Source of the DNA: an uncultured Clostridia bacterium
GTDB lineage: Bacteria > Bacillota > Clostridia > Saccharofermentanales > DTU023
Length of the DNA stretch: 64,000 nucleotides
Direction: 5' to 3'
Assembly: GCA_946220865.1 (NCBI GenBank)
Contig: CAMJYM010000007.1
Span: 36,051-100,050 of the forward strand
Shown piece by piece: positions 42,857-51,140 of this stretch (its first letter is position 1; each line of letters opens with the position of its first letter). The position numbers and the translations under genes are program-made. The notes under the pieces are model-generated. The model was not told the origin of the DNA, made no database searches, and was given only the letters and a program-made list of their open reading frames with translations.

Positions 42857-44083
42857 ATGGATCGCATTATCGAACGCTTTCTCCGCTACATCGCGGTGGA
42901 TACGAAATCCTCGGAAGAGGCTGAGGGAACGCCGAGCACACCCGGCCAGTTTACGCTGGCGAAGATGCTGAGAGATGAGCTTCTGGCCATGGGTGCAGAA
43001 GACGTTTTTCTGGATGAACATGCCTATGTTTACGCGAAAGTTCCCGCCACCAGTGAGAAAGGCAAAAAGGCTGCCAAAATCGGTTTCCTTGCTCATCTGG
43101 ATACCTCCCCGGCGCTGGACGGCAAGTGTGAGCATCCGCAGTTTGTAGACTATAAGGGCGGTGACATCACTTTGGGTCACGGTTTTGTGATGCGGGAAAA
43201 GGAATTTCCGGCCCTCGCCAATTATCAGGGTAAACGCCTGATTATGACCGATGGAAGCACACTGCTCGGCGCAGATGATAAAGCCGGAGTTGCAGCAGCC
43301 ATGGAGCTGGCTCAGGATTTACTGGAACAAAGGGACATTGAACATGGAGATGTTTTCTTTGCTTTCTGCCCCGATGAAGAAATCGGCCACGGCGCCTCCC
43401 TCCTGGATCTTCAGCGCTTTGCTGCCGACTATGCTTTTACCATTGATGGCGGCGCCGTCGGCGAGTTGGAATACGAAACCTTTAATGCCGCCTCAGCTAA
43501 AATCAGCATCCAGGGCAAGAGCGTACACCCCGGTACGGCCAAAAACATCATGCTGAACGCGGCTGATCTTGCCTGCGCTTTCCATGCTCTTCTTCCCGAA
43601 GCGGAAAAACCGCAGTACACCGAAGGCTACGAAGGCTTTTATATGCTTGAACGTCTGGAAGGCAACTGCGACAACGCCAGCCTCCACTACATCATCCGGC
43701 ATCATCACCGGGAGAAATTTGAAAGCATGAAAGCCTTTATGCAGAAAGCTGTCGACTTTTTCAACGCCAAATATGGTTCCATCATGAAGCTTGAAATCAA
43801 AGACAGCTACTACAATATGCGCGAGAAAATCGAAGCTCATATGGAGATCGTCGACGATCTCGTCGCAGCCATGAAAAGCTGCGGCATTGAGCCGATCATA
43901 GCTCCTGTGCGTGGTGGGACAGACGGTTCCCAGCTTTCCTGGCGAGGTCTTCCCTGCCCGAACTTTTTCACGGGCGGTGAGAATTATCACGGCCGCTACG
44001 AGTTCATTCCCGAAGATGCTCTCGGGAAAACCCGCGATGTCGCCCTTGCTCTCGTGCGCCGCACGGTAGATAAGCTGGACTGA
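42857..44083 (+). CDS. pepT: Peptidase T (tripeptidase)
   Basis: A 408-residue M20B zinc aminotripeptidase. GFLAHLDTSPAL has the first zinc His-x-Asp; TDGSTLLGADDKAGVAAAME supplies the bridging Asp; FCPDEEIGHGA the catalytic Glu pair; TIDGGAVGELEYETFNAA and PVRGGTDGSQLSW, NFFTGGENYHG complete the site. Cytosolic; releases the N-terminal residue of tripeptides. AAGGAG is 8 bases before the ATG. Length is normal (~410). Confidence 0.97.
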   Translation: MDRIIERFLRYIAVDTKSSEEAEGTPSTPGQFTLAKMLRDELLAMGAEDVFLDEHAYVYAKVPATSEKGKKAAKIGFLAHLDTSPALDGKCEHPQFVDYKGGDITLGHGFVMREKEFPALANYQGKRLIMTDGSTLLGADDKAGVAAAMELAQDLLEQRDIEHGDVFFAFCPDEEIGHGASLLDLQRFAADYAFTIDGGAVGELEYETFNAASAKISIQGKSVHPGTAKNIMLNAADLACAFHALLPEAEKPQYTEGYEGFYMLERLEGNCDNASLHYIIRHHHREKFESMKAFMQKAVDFFNAKYGSIMKLEIKDSYYNMREKIEAHMEIVDDLVAAMKSCGIEPIIAPVRGGTDGSQLSWRGLPCPNFFTGGENYHGRYEFIPEDALGKTRDVALALVRRTVDKLD

Positions 44084-44333
44084 TCGACACTGTGCTCAAG
44101 TTGGACAGCAGGCCATCAAAATGCACGCCGTTGACAAATTTGTCGGAGCTGCTGGCTCTGACGTGAACCGCTGCGATGTATGGGCCAGTTTCCCTGACAG
44201 CAAGCTGCTCTCAGGTCCGCCTCTTCGGAGCCACTTTCAGAGAATGAGCTTCTGTGCGTAACAGATCTGTGCATAAGCGCCTCATTCATGCTAATATATT
44301 TTCAAAGCGAACAATGCTGCGGAGGATGCAGAA

Positions 44334-44603
44334 ATGGTCAGTGGAGAAACAACACGTTTTGTTATGGGCGGCGACCGCAAAATGGAAGCCCGACAGCTCA
44401 TCGCGGAAGTCATGTCTGCGCTGGAGGAAAAGGGTTACAACCCCATCAACCAGCTTGTGGGCTATTTTGTCTCCGGCGATCCGACCTATATCACCAACTA
44501 TCGCGGAGCCAGAGCAACCATTCGCGGTATGGAACGTGATGAGCTTCTGGAAGTCATTCTGGCTGAGTATATTCAGGGCTTGAAACGGGAAGGCCGCTAT
44601 TAA
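44334..44603 (+). CDS. ireB: IreB-family regulatory phosphoprotein
   Basis: An 89-residue IreB (YrzL, UPF0297) protein. LEEKGYNPINQLVGYFVSGD, PTYITNYRGARATIRGMERD and ELLEVILAEYI are family signatures. In Enterococcus IreB is a substrate of the Ser/Thr kinase IreK and affects cephalosporin tolerance. The usual threonines near the N-terminus may be those in SGETTRFV. GGAGG precedes the ATG. Adjacent to ruvX as in most Firmicutes. Confidence 0.95.
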   Translation: MVSGETTRFVMGGDRKMEARQLIAEVMSALEEKGYNPINQLVGYFVSGDPTYITNYRGARATIRGMERDELLEVILAEYIQGLKREGRY

Positions 44604-44622
44604 AATTTTGAGCTAAACTAAG

Positions 44623-44655
44623 GCCCGCAGGCGAATCTGCGGGCTTTCTTTATTT
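44623..44655 (+). terminator. Intrinsic terminator between ireB and ruvX
   Basis: Stem GCCCGCAG / CTGCGGGC with loop GCGAAT, followed by TTTCTTTATTT. It lies only ~20 bases before the ruvX start. Confidence 0.8.
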
Positions 44656-44672
44656 GCGCAGAGGTGTCCGTA

Positions 44673-45173
44673 TTGGCAGAGAATAAAGCTGAAGTCAGAA
44701 ATTTAAACGCTCAACAGGAAAAAACCTTTCACAGGGGAAAAAAAACCAATCTCGAGGAGCCCAAACGCTATCTGGGGATTGACTATGGCACCGTGCGCGT
44801 TGGTACGGCAATTTCAGACAGCCTGGGCATTCTGGCCAGGCGCTATGAAACCATTCCCAACCGCGGTGAGGACTTCGTGATCCAAAGACTCTGCGAGATT
44901 ATTGAAAAAGAGCAGATCGGCAAAATCATTCTCGGCATGCCCGAGCGAACGGATGGTAAAATCGGCGAGATGGAGAAAAAAGTCAAAAGCTTCTCCAAAA
45001 AACTGCAGGCGGCCAGCAAGCTGCGCCCCATTTTTCAGAATGAAGCGCTGACATCTATGGAAGCTGAAGAACTCATGCGAGAGACGGAAGTTCCCCTGAA
45101 AGATAAAAAGGGCCTGGTCGATCAGCTAGCTGCAGAAATTATTTTGCAGGATTATTTAAACGCAAAGAGCTGA
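44673..45173 (+). CDS. ruvX: Holliday junction resolvase-like RuvX (YqgF)
   Basis: A 166-residue YqgF/RuvX protein with the RNase H fold, implicated in pre-16S rRNA 5' processing. The core begins at RYLGIDYGTVRVGTAISD with the first catalytic Asp; ILGMPERTDGKIG and FQNEALTSMEAEELM follow, and KKGLVDQLAAEIILQDYL ends with the last Asp. A TTG at 44673 sits 8 bases after GAGG and is the best start; a GTG at 44664 is possible. A polar N-terminal extension of ~30 residues precedes the core. Confidence 0.93.
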   Translation: MAENKAEVRNLNAQQEKTFHRGKKTNLEEPKRYLGIDYGTVRVGTAISDSLGILARRYETIPNRGEDFVIQRLCEIIEKEQIGKIILGMPERTDGKIGEMEKKVKSFSKKLQAASKLRPIFQNEALTSMEAEELMRETEVPLKDKKGLVDQLAAEIILQDYLNAKS

Positions 45174-45288
45174 AGGTACCCGCGTTGTCACTTAAATCTC
45201 CTGGCTGCGCAGTGCAGGGAGGCACAGCAGAAAGACAAACCCTTGCAGGCACTCAAATTTCTTCGGGGGTCAAGTCGCTGAAGCAAGC

Positions 45289-45359
45289 TTAGTCCCTTCT
45301 GGAATCAGATGCTCACCTTCGGCTTAAATCTCTTCCAGGATCAGGCGCTCACCTTCGGC
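45289..45359. repeat. Tandem copy of the mtaB gene 3' end
   Basis: 45324-45359 encodes the last 11 codons and stop of mtaB. The next 35 bases beyond the stop (45289-45323) repeat it with ~75% identity, both ending GCTCACCTTCGGC and starting TTA. One base is lost in the copy. A weaker third copy may lie at ~45252-45285. Confidence 0.75.
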
Positions 45360-46805
45360 ACGGAGCACACGGCAATGCACAAAGTCTCCGCGGCGGGGGG
45401 CAGAGCCGTCCTTGCGCCGCTGCAGGACAGCTGGATCGTAGCGCGAAGTCACACCGTTGAAAGCGCCTTCGCCCAAAGGCTGTTCCGCAACAAAGCTGTC
45501 TTCCTCGCCTACACGCGAGGCTGCATACGTCTCTGCAAGCTTGCCAGCTAATTTCTGCATGGCCTCGCCACGGGCTTTGGATATGGCCGCAGGAACCTGT
45601 TTCATGCGTGCAGCTGCGGTCCCCTTTCTTGGGGAGTAGCGAAAGACATGAATCCGTGCAAAACCGATTTCTTCGGCAAAATGAAAACTTTCGGCAAACT
45701 CGGCCTCGCTTTCTTCGGGAAAAGCGACCATGATGTCTGTCGAAATGGCCGGCTCGTCAAAGGCCTGGCGCAATGCCTGCACCACTTTGCGGTAATCTTC
45801 GCTGCTGTACTGACGGTGCATACGGGCGAGCACCGTATCGCTGCCCGACTGCAGGGAAAGATGGAAATGCGGGCAGAGGGTTCTGAGCCTGGACACCCGG
45901 CTGATGAAGGCAGGGGTCAGCGAAGCCGGTTCCAGAGAACCGAGACGCAGGCGTTCCAATCCGGGGGTTTGATCCAGTTCTTCCAGCAATTCCGCAAGGG
46001 ACAGAATGTCATGCCCCTGCTCTTTTTCGAAGGAACAGAGATGCGTCGCCGTGAGCACGATCTCCTTGTGACCTGCAGCCGTTAAAGCCCGGGCTTCTTC
46101 AAGAATTTCACTGCGGCCGCGCGAGCGCACACGTCCTCTGGCCAGACAGATCGCACAATAGGTGCAGAACTGATTGCAGCCATCGCAGATTTTTATCTGC
46201 GCACGCGTCTCAGTTTGCTCCCGGACGGTCCCCAGCTCTTCGTAAACGCTGTCGTGAGCGCAGGGCCGCCACTTTGGCGCAGCTATTCCAGCCACAACCA
46301 TTGCAGAAACCTCCGCACCGCCAGTCTTACTCGTTTTTTTCGGGAACAGAGCAGCGCCAGGCTCTTGCATATGGGCTGCACATTCTGGCTCAGTCAGAGG
46401 CTGGCACATCCCGCGCCGCTGTTTCAGCTCCTTAAGGCAGGCTTCCGCAAGCACCAGGCGACCCTCCACACCGGTTTGAAAATCGCATAAATCGCTGAGA
46501 TCTTCAAGCTGAGAGTGGCAGCCCATCACGCCGATAACTGCGGCAGGATGCTCACGACGCAGCCGCCGCAAGGCCTGGCAGCTCTTACGACCGGCTTCGG
46601 CAGTAACTGTACAGGTATTGAGCAGGGCCAGGTCGCAGGCTTGCTCTTCTGCCACTTCCTCCCCACCCTGCTCAGTGAGAAAGAGGGCAAGGGCATCCGC
46701 CTCGTAACGATTGCACTTACAACCCAGATTCTTGATCGTGAAACGAAAACTTGCTCCGGGCTTATTGGCGTTCTTCTCAGCTTCCATAGTTAAAAATATT
46801 TCCAT
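45324..46805 (-). CDS. mtaB: tRNA t6A37 methylthiotransferase MtaB
   Basis: A 493-residue radical-SAM methylthiotransferase making ms2t6A37 in tRNAs reading ANN codons. N-terminal UPF0004 domain with cluster cysteines in NLGCKCNRYEAD, LLNTCTVTAEAGR and GVMGCHSQ; radical-SAM motif CNQFCTYC near residue 215, C-terminal TRAM domain with EGAFNGVTSRYDPAVL. Longer than usual (~430-450) because of a ~50-residue insert before the radical-SAM motif. After the CxxxCxxC the sequence is AICLARG where homologues mostly have IIPxARG. The start is uncertain: ATG 46805 sits close to GAGGG; ATG 46787 is the alternative. Confidence 0.92.
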   Translation of the reverse strand: MEIFLTMEAEKNANKPGASFRFTIKNLGCKCNRYEADALALFLTEQGGEEVAEEQACDLALLNTCTVTAEAGRKSCQALRRLRREHPAAVIGVMGCHSQLEDLSDLCDFQTGVEGRLVLAEACLKELKQRRGMCQPLTEPECAAHMQEPGAALFPKKTSKTGGAEVSAMVVAGIAAPKWRPCAHDSVYEELGTVREQTETRAQIKICDGCNQFCTYCAICLARGRVRSRGRSEILEEARALTAAGHKEIVLTATHLCSFEKEQGHDILSLAELLEELDQTPGLERLRLGSLEPASLTPAFISRVSRLRTLCPHFHLSLQSGSDTVLARMHRQYSSEDYRKVVQALRQAFDEPAISTDIMVAFPEESEAEFAESFHFAEEIGFARIHVFRYSPRKGTAAARMKQVPAAISKARGEAMQKLAGKLAETYAASRVGEEDSFVAEQPLGEGAFNGVTSRYDPAVLQRRKDGSAPRRGDFVHCRVLRAEGERLILEEI

Positions 46806-46872
46806 TCCCTCGTCATCTTGCTAGAATAATAAAAGCTTTTCCCCAGCGGGAAAAGCGTGGGGAGGACAGATT

Positions 46873-47151
46873 ATGATCACTTTGCAAGTCCTTTTAGACC
46901 GCATTGAAAAAGTAAAACGCTTCACCGCCGCCGCCAGCCATTATCCCTTTCCTGTGGATCTCTGCTCCGGCCGCTACGTGGTGGACGGAAAATCCATTAT
47001 GGGAATTTTCAGCCTGGATCTTGAAACTCCGCTTGAAGTGCACGTGCTCGCCGATGAAAAAGAAGCACAGGACTTTTTGAAGGACATCGAAAGCTTTATT
47101 ATTTCAGAGTCTGACACTGTTTCCGCATCCGACTCTTCCGTTCTTTCTTAA
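46873..47151 (+). CDS. HPr-like protein without the active-site histidine
   Basis: A 92-residue protein with the C-terminal half of HPr: VDLCSGRYVVDGKSIMGIFS followed by LDLETPLEVHVLADEKEAQD, matching the helix-2/strand pattern including the Ser46-region KSIMGI. The N-terminal phosphorylation loop (GLHARPA) is absent; the region reads AASHYPFPVDL. It therefore cannot act as a PTS phosphocarrier in the usual way, and may be regulatory. Single gene, GGAGG upstream, convergent with rnr. Confidence 0.85.
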   Translation: MITLQVLLDRIEKVKRFTAAASHYPFPVDLCSGRYVVDGKSIMGIFSLDLETPLEVHVLADEKEAQDFLKDIESFIISESDTVSASDSSVLS

Positions 47152-47271
47152 AGCCAGATCTATTAAAACCTTAGTTGTATTTTCTTTGGGAAGAAAAAGC
47201 CCCAAAAACACTCTCGTCGGCCTGCTGCTTTTCAGAACTTCAGCCCTCATCCGTTTCCCGGGTTTTTGCGT

Positions 47272-49284
47272 TCACCTTTTTCTGTGTTTTTTGCTCCCGC
47301 CTTTTGCCTTTTTGTTCTTGCGGCTTTTTTTCGCAGAAGTATCTTTTTTGGAGCTTTTACCGGATTTTTTCGAACCTTTTCCCGAAGCTTTTTCAGCAAA
47401 GTTCTGTGTTCTTTGTTTCCGACCGGAAGCCTCTTTTTGTTGAATTTCCCGAACTTCTCCGCTCACGGCATCTTCATGCTCAAGCAGTGTGAAATCCAGA
47501 AAGCGGCGCAGCAAGTCAACACGGGCGATTTGGACTCTGACTCTGTCGCCAATACGAAAGATAAGTCCACTCTGGCGGCTTGAAGCTTCCAGACGGTCCG
47601 GATCGTAGTCGATATAGCCCTCATCCAGAGACGCAAAGAGGACACTGCCTTCGGCCGTATTGGCCAGCTGCACAAAGAGGCCGGAGTTGGAGAAGCCGGA
47701 GATACGTCCGGCAAAGACTTCGCCAAGATGTTCAGCATAATATTCCACGATTTTTTGCTGTACACTATCACGCTCCGCCTGCTCAGCGGTGCGTTCAGTA
47801 AGAGAAATATGCCAGGCAATTTCTTTCAGCCCCAGCTTGAGAGCCCCCAGTTTTTCCTGCTGCAGAGCGGCTTTGACCGCACGGTGCACCACGTCATCGG
47901 CATAGCGGCGAATGGGCGAGGTAAAGTGCAGATAGGCTTCGGAAGCAAGTCCAAAATGGCCAAGATCCTCAATGTCATAACGGGCTTTGGCCTGGGCGCG
48001 AAGAACCAGCTCGGAAAGCGCCGGCCCCACAGGCGCAGCTTTCAGTTCTTCGAGCATCTTCTGAACTTCACGCGGCTTGGGTTCTGCGCTGACCTTGAGA
48101 CGCAGGCCCTGTTCCCTGGCCAGCCGACCGACAGCGCTAAGCTTATCCGGATCGGGCTCTTCGTGAACACGATAGACGACCGGCAAATGTTTCTTCTCGC
48201 AGAACTCAGCGACAAATTCATTAGCTGCCACCATAAAAGCCTCGATGATTTCATTGCTTTCGTTCTGCCACTTCCCGTAAATCTCCAGAGGCTTACCCTG
48301 AGGGTTCAGCTTAACTTTGGTTTCAGGGAAATTAAAGGCCAGGGCACCGCGTTTTTTGCGCAGGTGATTGAGCTTTCCGGCAAGTTCCCGCGCCGTTTCG
48401 ATAAGTTTTGAAAACCAGTCAGGGCGGTCACTTTGCACAGCGGCTCCAGCGAAGATCTCCGTCAGTTCCTCGTAGGAACTGCGCACCTTGCTCCGGATCA
48501 CTGAGGGCACAATCTCGCCCCCTTTAACTCTGCCATTTTGATCCATGTTCATATGGGCGGAGAGGCAGAAGCGATCCTTGCCGGGGTTAAGACTGCAAAG
48601 GCCATTGGAGAGTTTAGGGGGATACATGGGCAGGACGCGATCCACGAGATAGACCGAGTTGCCGCGCCGGACCGCTTCTTTGTTGAGCGCCGAACCGGGT
48701 CTGACATAGTGGGTGACATCGGCGATGTGCACCCAGAGTTCGTAGCCGTTTGCCGTTTTGCTCACGTCGATGGCATCATCCAGATCGCGGGCATCCAGAC
48801 CGTCAATCGTGATCGTATGGTAATCTCTCAGATCCCTGCGTCCGCGTTCTAGTTCAGCTTGAATTTCAGCCTCATCGGGATCTGAAGGCAGGTCTTCCAC
48901 CTCCCTGAGCACCTCCGGAGGAAAATCCTCAGAAAGTCCATAGGTGTGAATGATCGACTGAATCGCCACATCCGGATTTCCAGGATCTCCCAGCACTTCA
49001 ACGATCCTGCCATAGCTCAGATCCGCAATCCCCGTCAGCTCGACGATGACCTTCATGCCAAAAGGCGCACCATTTAAGTCACGTCGCGGAATAAAAATCT
49101 TACGTCCGGCCTCCGGACTCGTGCGGTCAAGCTCGACAACACCATCCCGGCCCTGCTGAAGCAGGAGGCCAATCAGTTTTTTGGAAAAATTGACATCAGC
49201 CCTGACCCCATCCATAACCCCTTCTCCGGGATGATCAAAATGGACGGATTCGGCTTCCAACTTGATATGTTTTGATGCTTTCAT
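47272..49284 (-). CDS. rnr: Ribonuclease R
   Basis: A 670-residue 3'-5' exoribonuclease of the RNase II/R family. A cold-shock domain (RDGVVELDRTS..., KIFIPRRDL) leads, then the RNB domain with TIDGLDARDLDDAIDV holding the catalytic aspartates, VHIADVTHYV, and SPIRRYADDVVHRA; an S1 domain follows (FAGRISGFSNSGLFVQLANT), then a ~55-residue Lys/Ser-rich tail. The N-terminal helix-turn-helix found in many RNase R proteins is lacking. GAGGA precedes the ATG. Next to secG, as in many Firmicutes. Confidence 0.96.
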   Translation of the reverse strand: MKASKHIKLEAESVHFDHPGEGVMDGVRADVNFSKKLIGLLLQQGRDGVVELDRTSPEAGRKIFIPRRDLNGAPFGMKVIVELTGIADLSYGRIVEVLGDPGNPDVAIQSIIHTYGLSEDFPPEVLREVEDLPSDPDEAEIQAELERGRRDLRDYHTITIDGLDARDLDDAIDVSKTANGYELWVHIADVTHYVRPGSALNKEAVRRGNSVYLVDRVLPMYPPKLSNGLCSLNPGKDRFCLSAHMNMDQNGRVKGGEIVPSVIRSKVRSSYEELTEIFAGAAVQSDRPDWFSKLIETARELAGKLNHLRKKRGALAFNFPETKVKLNPQGKPLEIYGKWQNESNEIIEAFMVAANEFVAEFCEKKHLPVVYRVHEEPDPDKLSAVGRLAREQGLRLKVSAEPKPREVQKMLEELKAAPVGPALSELVLRAQAKARYDIEDLGHFGLASEAYLHFTSPIRRYADDVVHRAVKAALQQEKLGALKLGLKEIAWHISLTERTAEQAERDSVQQKIVEYYAEHLGEVFAGRISGFSNSGLFVQLANTAEGSVLFASLDEGYIDYDPDRLEASSRQSGLIFRIGDRVRVQIARVDLLRRFLDFTLLEHEDAVSGEVREIQQKEASGRKQRTQNFAEKASGKGSKKSGKSSKKDTSAKKSRKNKKAKGGSKKHRKR

Positions 49285-49362
49285 AAGATCCTCAAAAAAG
49301 AAAAGAGCCGCCGCAAGGACAGCTCTGGCAAAGATACATATCCATCACTGGCTACAGGTCGT

Positions 49363-49608
49363 TTAGCCACGTCCCGTCAGCAGATAAAGCACGACGGACA
49401 GAACGGCAAAAACGATGGCGCAATAACTCGTCAGAGTTTTCAGTTTATCGTCAATGGAACGACTTTTACTCTTGCCGAGAAAAGTTTCGGCACCGCCGGC
49501 TATGCTGCCCAGACCCTGAGAATTTCCCTGCTGGAAAACAACCAGGAGAACGAGAGTGATGCAGACCAGAATATCCAAAATGGCCAGAATGACAATCAAC
49601 GCTTGCAT
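49363..49608 (-). CDS. secG: Preprotein translocase subunit SecG
   Basis: An 81-residue SecG with two membrane segments (ILAILDILVCITLVLLVVF and YCAIVFAVLSVVLYLL) joined by a Gly-rich loop, FQQGNSQGLGSIAGGAETFL. It is part of SecYEG. GGAGG lies before the ATG; a promoter is visible upstream. Confidence 0.96.
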   Translation of the reverse strand: MQALIVILAILDILVCITLVLLVVFQQGNSQGLGSIAGGAETFLGKSKSRSIDDKLKTLTSYCAIVFAVLSVVLYLLTGRG

Positions 49609-49643
49609 AAGTCAAACCTCCAAACCTTTGTCACGTGAAAAAC

Positions 49644-49673
49644 ATCATAACACAGAGAGAAAAAAACGCGCAA
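49644..49673 (-). promoter_or_regulatory. Promoter of secG-rnr
   Basis: On minus, -35 TTGCGC (49668-49673), 18-base spacer, -10 TATGAT (49644-49649), about 36 bases before the start codon. Confidence 0.6.
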
Positions 49674-49816
49674 GTGACTTAGCTCTTTTCCTTCAGTCAG
49701 CAAAAAGCCAGGTGGCACCAGAGGGCCTCACCCACAGGGAGAACCTTGTCATCCATAACGACAAGCGGGTTGACGAAGTCCCTGGGGAAGTCCGTGAGAA
49801 TAGATTGATAGCTCTT

Positions 49817-51028
49817 TCAGATGCCCAGTAAGTTTCGTTTGATACGAACATCCAGGTGATACCCGGGAAGATCCTTTTCGAGGCTCTGACGCAACTGTTC
49901 TATCAGTTCCTCGTCGCTGCGTTCCTCCTCCTCAGGAATGAGCAGATCGAAGCGAATAATATGGTGATCTTCACCCATGAGATCAAAGTCGTGATAGCTG
50001 AAAGCCGGTGAAAGCTCGGCCAGTTTGTTCTCAAACACAGGCAGAATACCGTTGATAATGGGGTCGTCTTCAAGCACCGGCTCCATATGGATGGTCAGGC
50101 GCAGATTGAGCTTTTCCCGGGCTTCTTCTTCGGTCTGATCAATTTCCCGGTGCAAGGTAAGCAAGTCTTTTCTGCCATCGACCACAGCATCGACGGTCAC
50201 GAAGATGCGCCCGGGACCATAGTCGTGGATCATCAGGTCATGAAAACCGAGAATCTCAGGACGCCCGTTCAGAAACTCACGAATACGCGCAACCTGCTGC
50301 GGTGAAGGCCTGCCGCCGAGAAGCTTGTCAATGGTATTTTTGAGCACTTCCCAGCCCTCCCGGAAGATCAGCAGAGAAACTGCCAGGGAAAGCCAGCCAT
50401 CACTATTCGGCCCACCCAGGGCCGTTATACCGAAGCCGAGCAAAATCGCCGAGCTGGCGAAGACATCAGAGAGGGAGTCGCGTGAATTGGAGATGAGCAG
50501 TTCGGAATGAATGCTCTCCCCTAAGAAACGATAGAAAAAAAAGAGCCAGAGTTTGACCAGAATGCTGAGCAGCATAAAAATCAGGACGAGGCTGCTCAGG
50601 CGATTGCCCTCTGCCCTCGTTCTTACTTTTTCAAATCCGGCGCGAAAAACACTGAGGCCCGCAAAAAATATGAGGAAAGAAATCGCCGCTGAAAGCAGAT
50701 ATTCAATACGCCCGTGTCCGTAGGGATGCTCCTTATCCGGCGCTTTGGCACTCCAGCGAATCCCCACGATGGTCACGAAAGAGACAAGGGAATCCGAAAG
50801 GTTGTTTACCCCGTCGGCAATCAGGGCCAGGCTGTTAAAAAGGCTACCGGCTAGGATCTTGACCGTGGATAAAATGAGGTTGAGAATAAGCCCGAGCACC
50901 CCGGACATCTGCAGAATAAGCACCCGCGCCGTGTCAAAGCTGCGTTTTTCTTCTTTGCGCAGAGCAAACTGAACCAGAGGAACGGCAAAAGGTGGTTTAT
51001 AAAAAAGACGGTGTAATTTGTTTTTCAT
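49817..51028 (-). CDS. Cation diffusion facilitator (CDF) transporter
   Basis: A 403-residue CDF metal/proton antiporter. Metal-site acidic residues appear in ALIADGVNNLSDSLVSF and ISNSRDSLSDVFASS; KAPDKEHPYGHGRIEYL is the conserved loop. Six membrane helices and a C-terminal ferredoxin-like dimer domain (GPGRIFVTVDAVVDG). The D-xxN-D / D-xx-D pattern is closer to Mn/Fe exporters than to Zn exporters (inference). A ~70-residue extra tail with EEEERSDEELIEQL follows. The start is uncertain: ATG 51028 gives the usual basic N-terminus; ATG 51085 or 51082 would add ~19 residues. Confidence 0.93.
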   Translation of the reverse strand: MKNKLHRLFYKPPFAVPLVQFALRKEEKRSFDTARVLILQMSGVLGLILNLILSTVKILAGSLFNSLALIADGVNNLSDSLVSFVTIVGIRWSAKAPDKEHPYGHGRIEYLLSAAISFLIFFAGLSVFRAGFEKVRTRAEGNRLSSLVLIFMLLSILVKLWLFFFYRFLGESIHSELLISNSRDSLSDVFASSAILLGFGITALGGPNSDGWLSLAVSLLIFREGWEVLKNTIDKLLGGRPSPQQVARIREFLNGRPEILGFHDLMIHDYGPGRIFVTVDAVVDGRKDLLTLHREIDQTEEEAREKLNLRLTIHMEPVLEDDPIINGILPVFENKLAELSPAFSYHDFDLMGEDHHIIRFDLLIPEEEERSDEELIEQLRQSLEKDLPGYHLDVRIKRNLLGI

Positions 51029-51140
51029 ATCTGCACTTAAGCTTCCGGCCTTACGGCAAGAGAATAAGCGTTTAGCAGCCATCAAAATGTTTTACGGCCA
51101 GGATTCAGAAAATCCTGCTCTGAGTGGCTTTACTTCCTGC

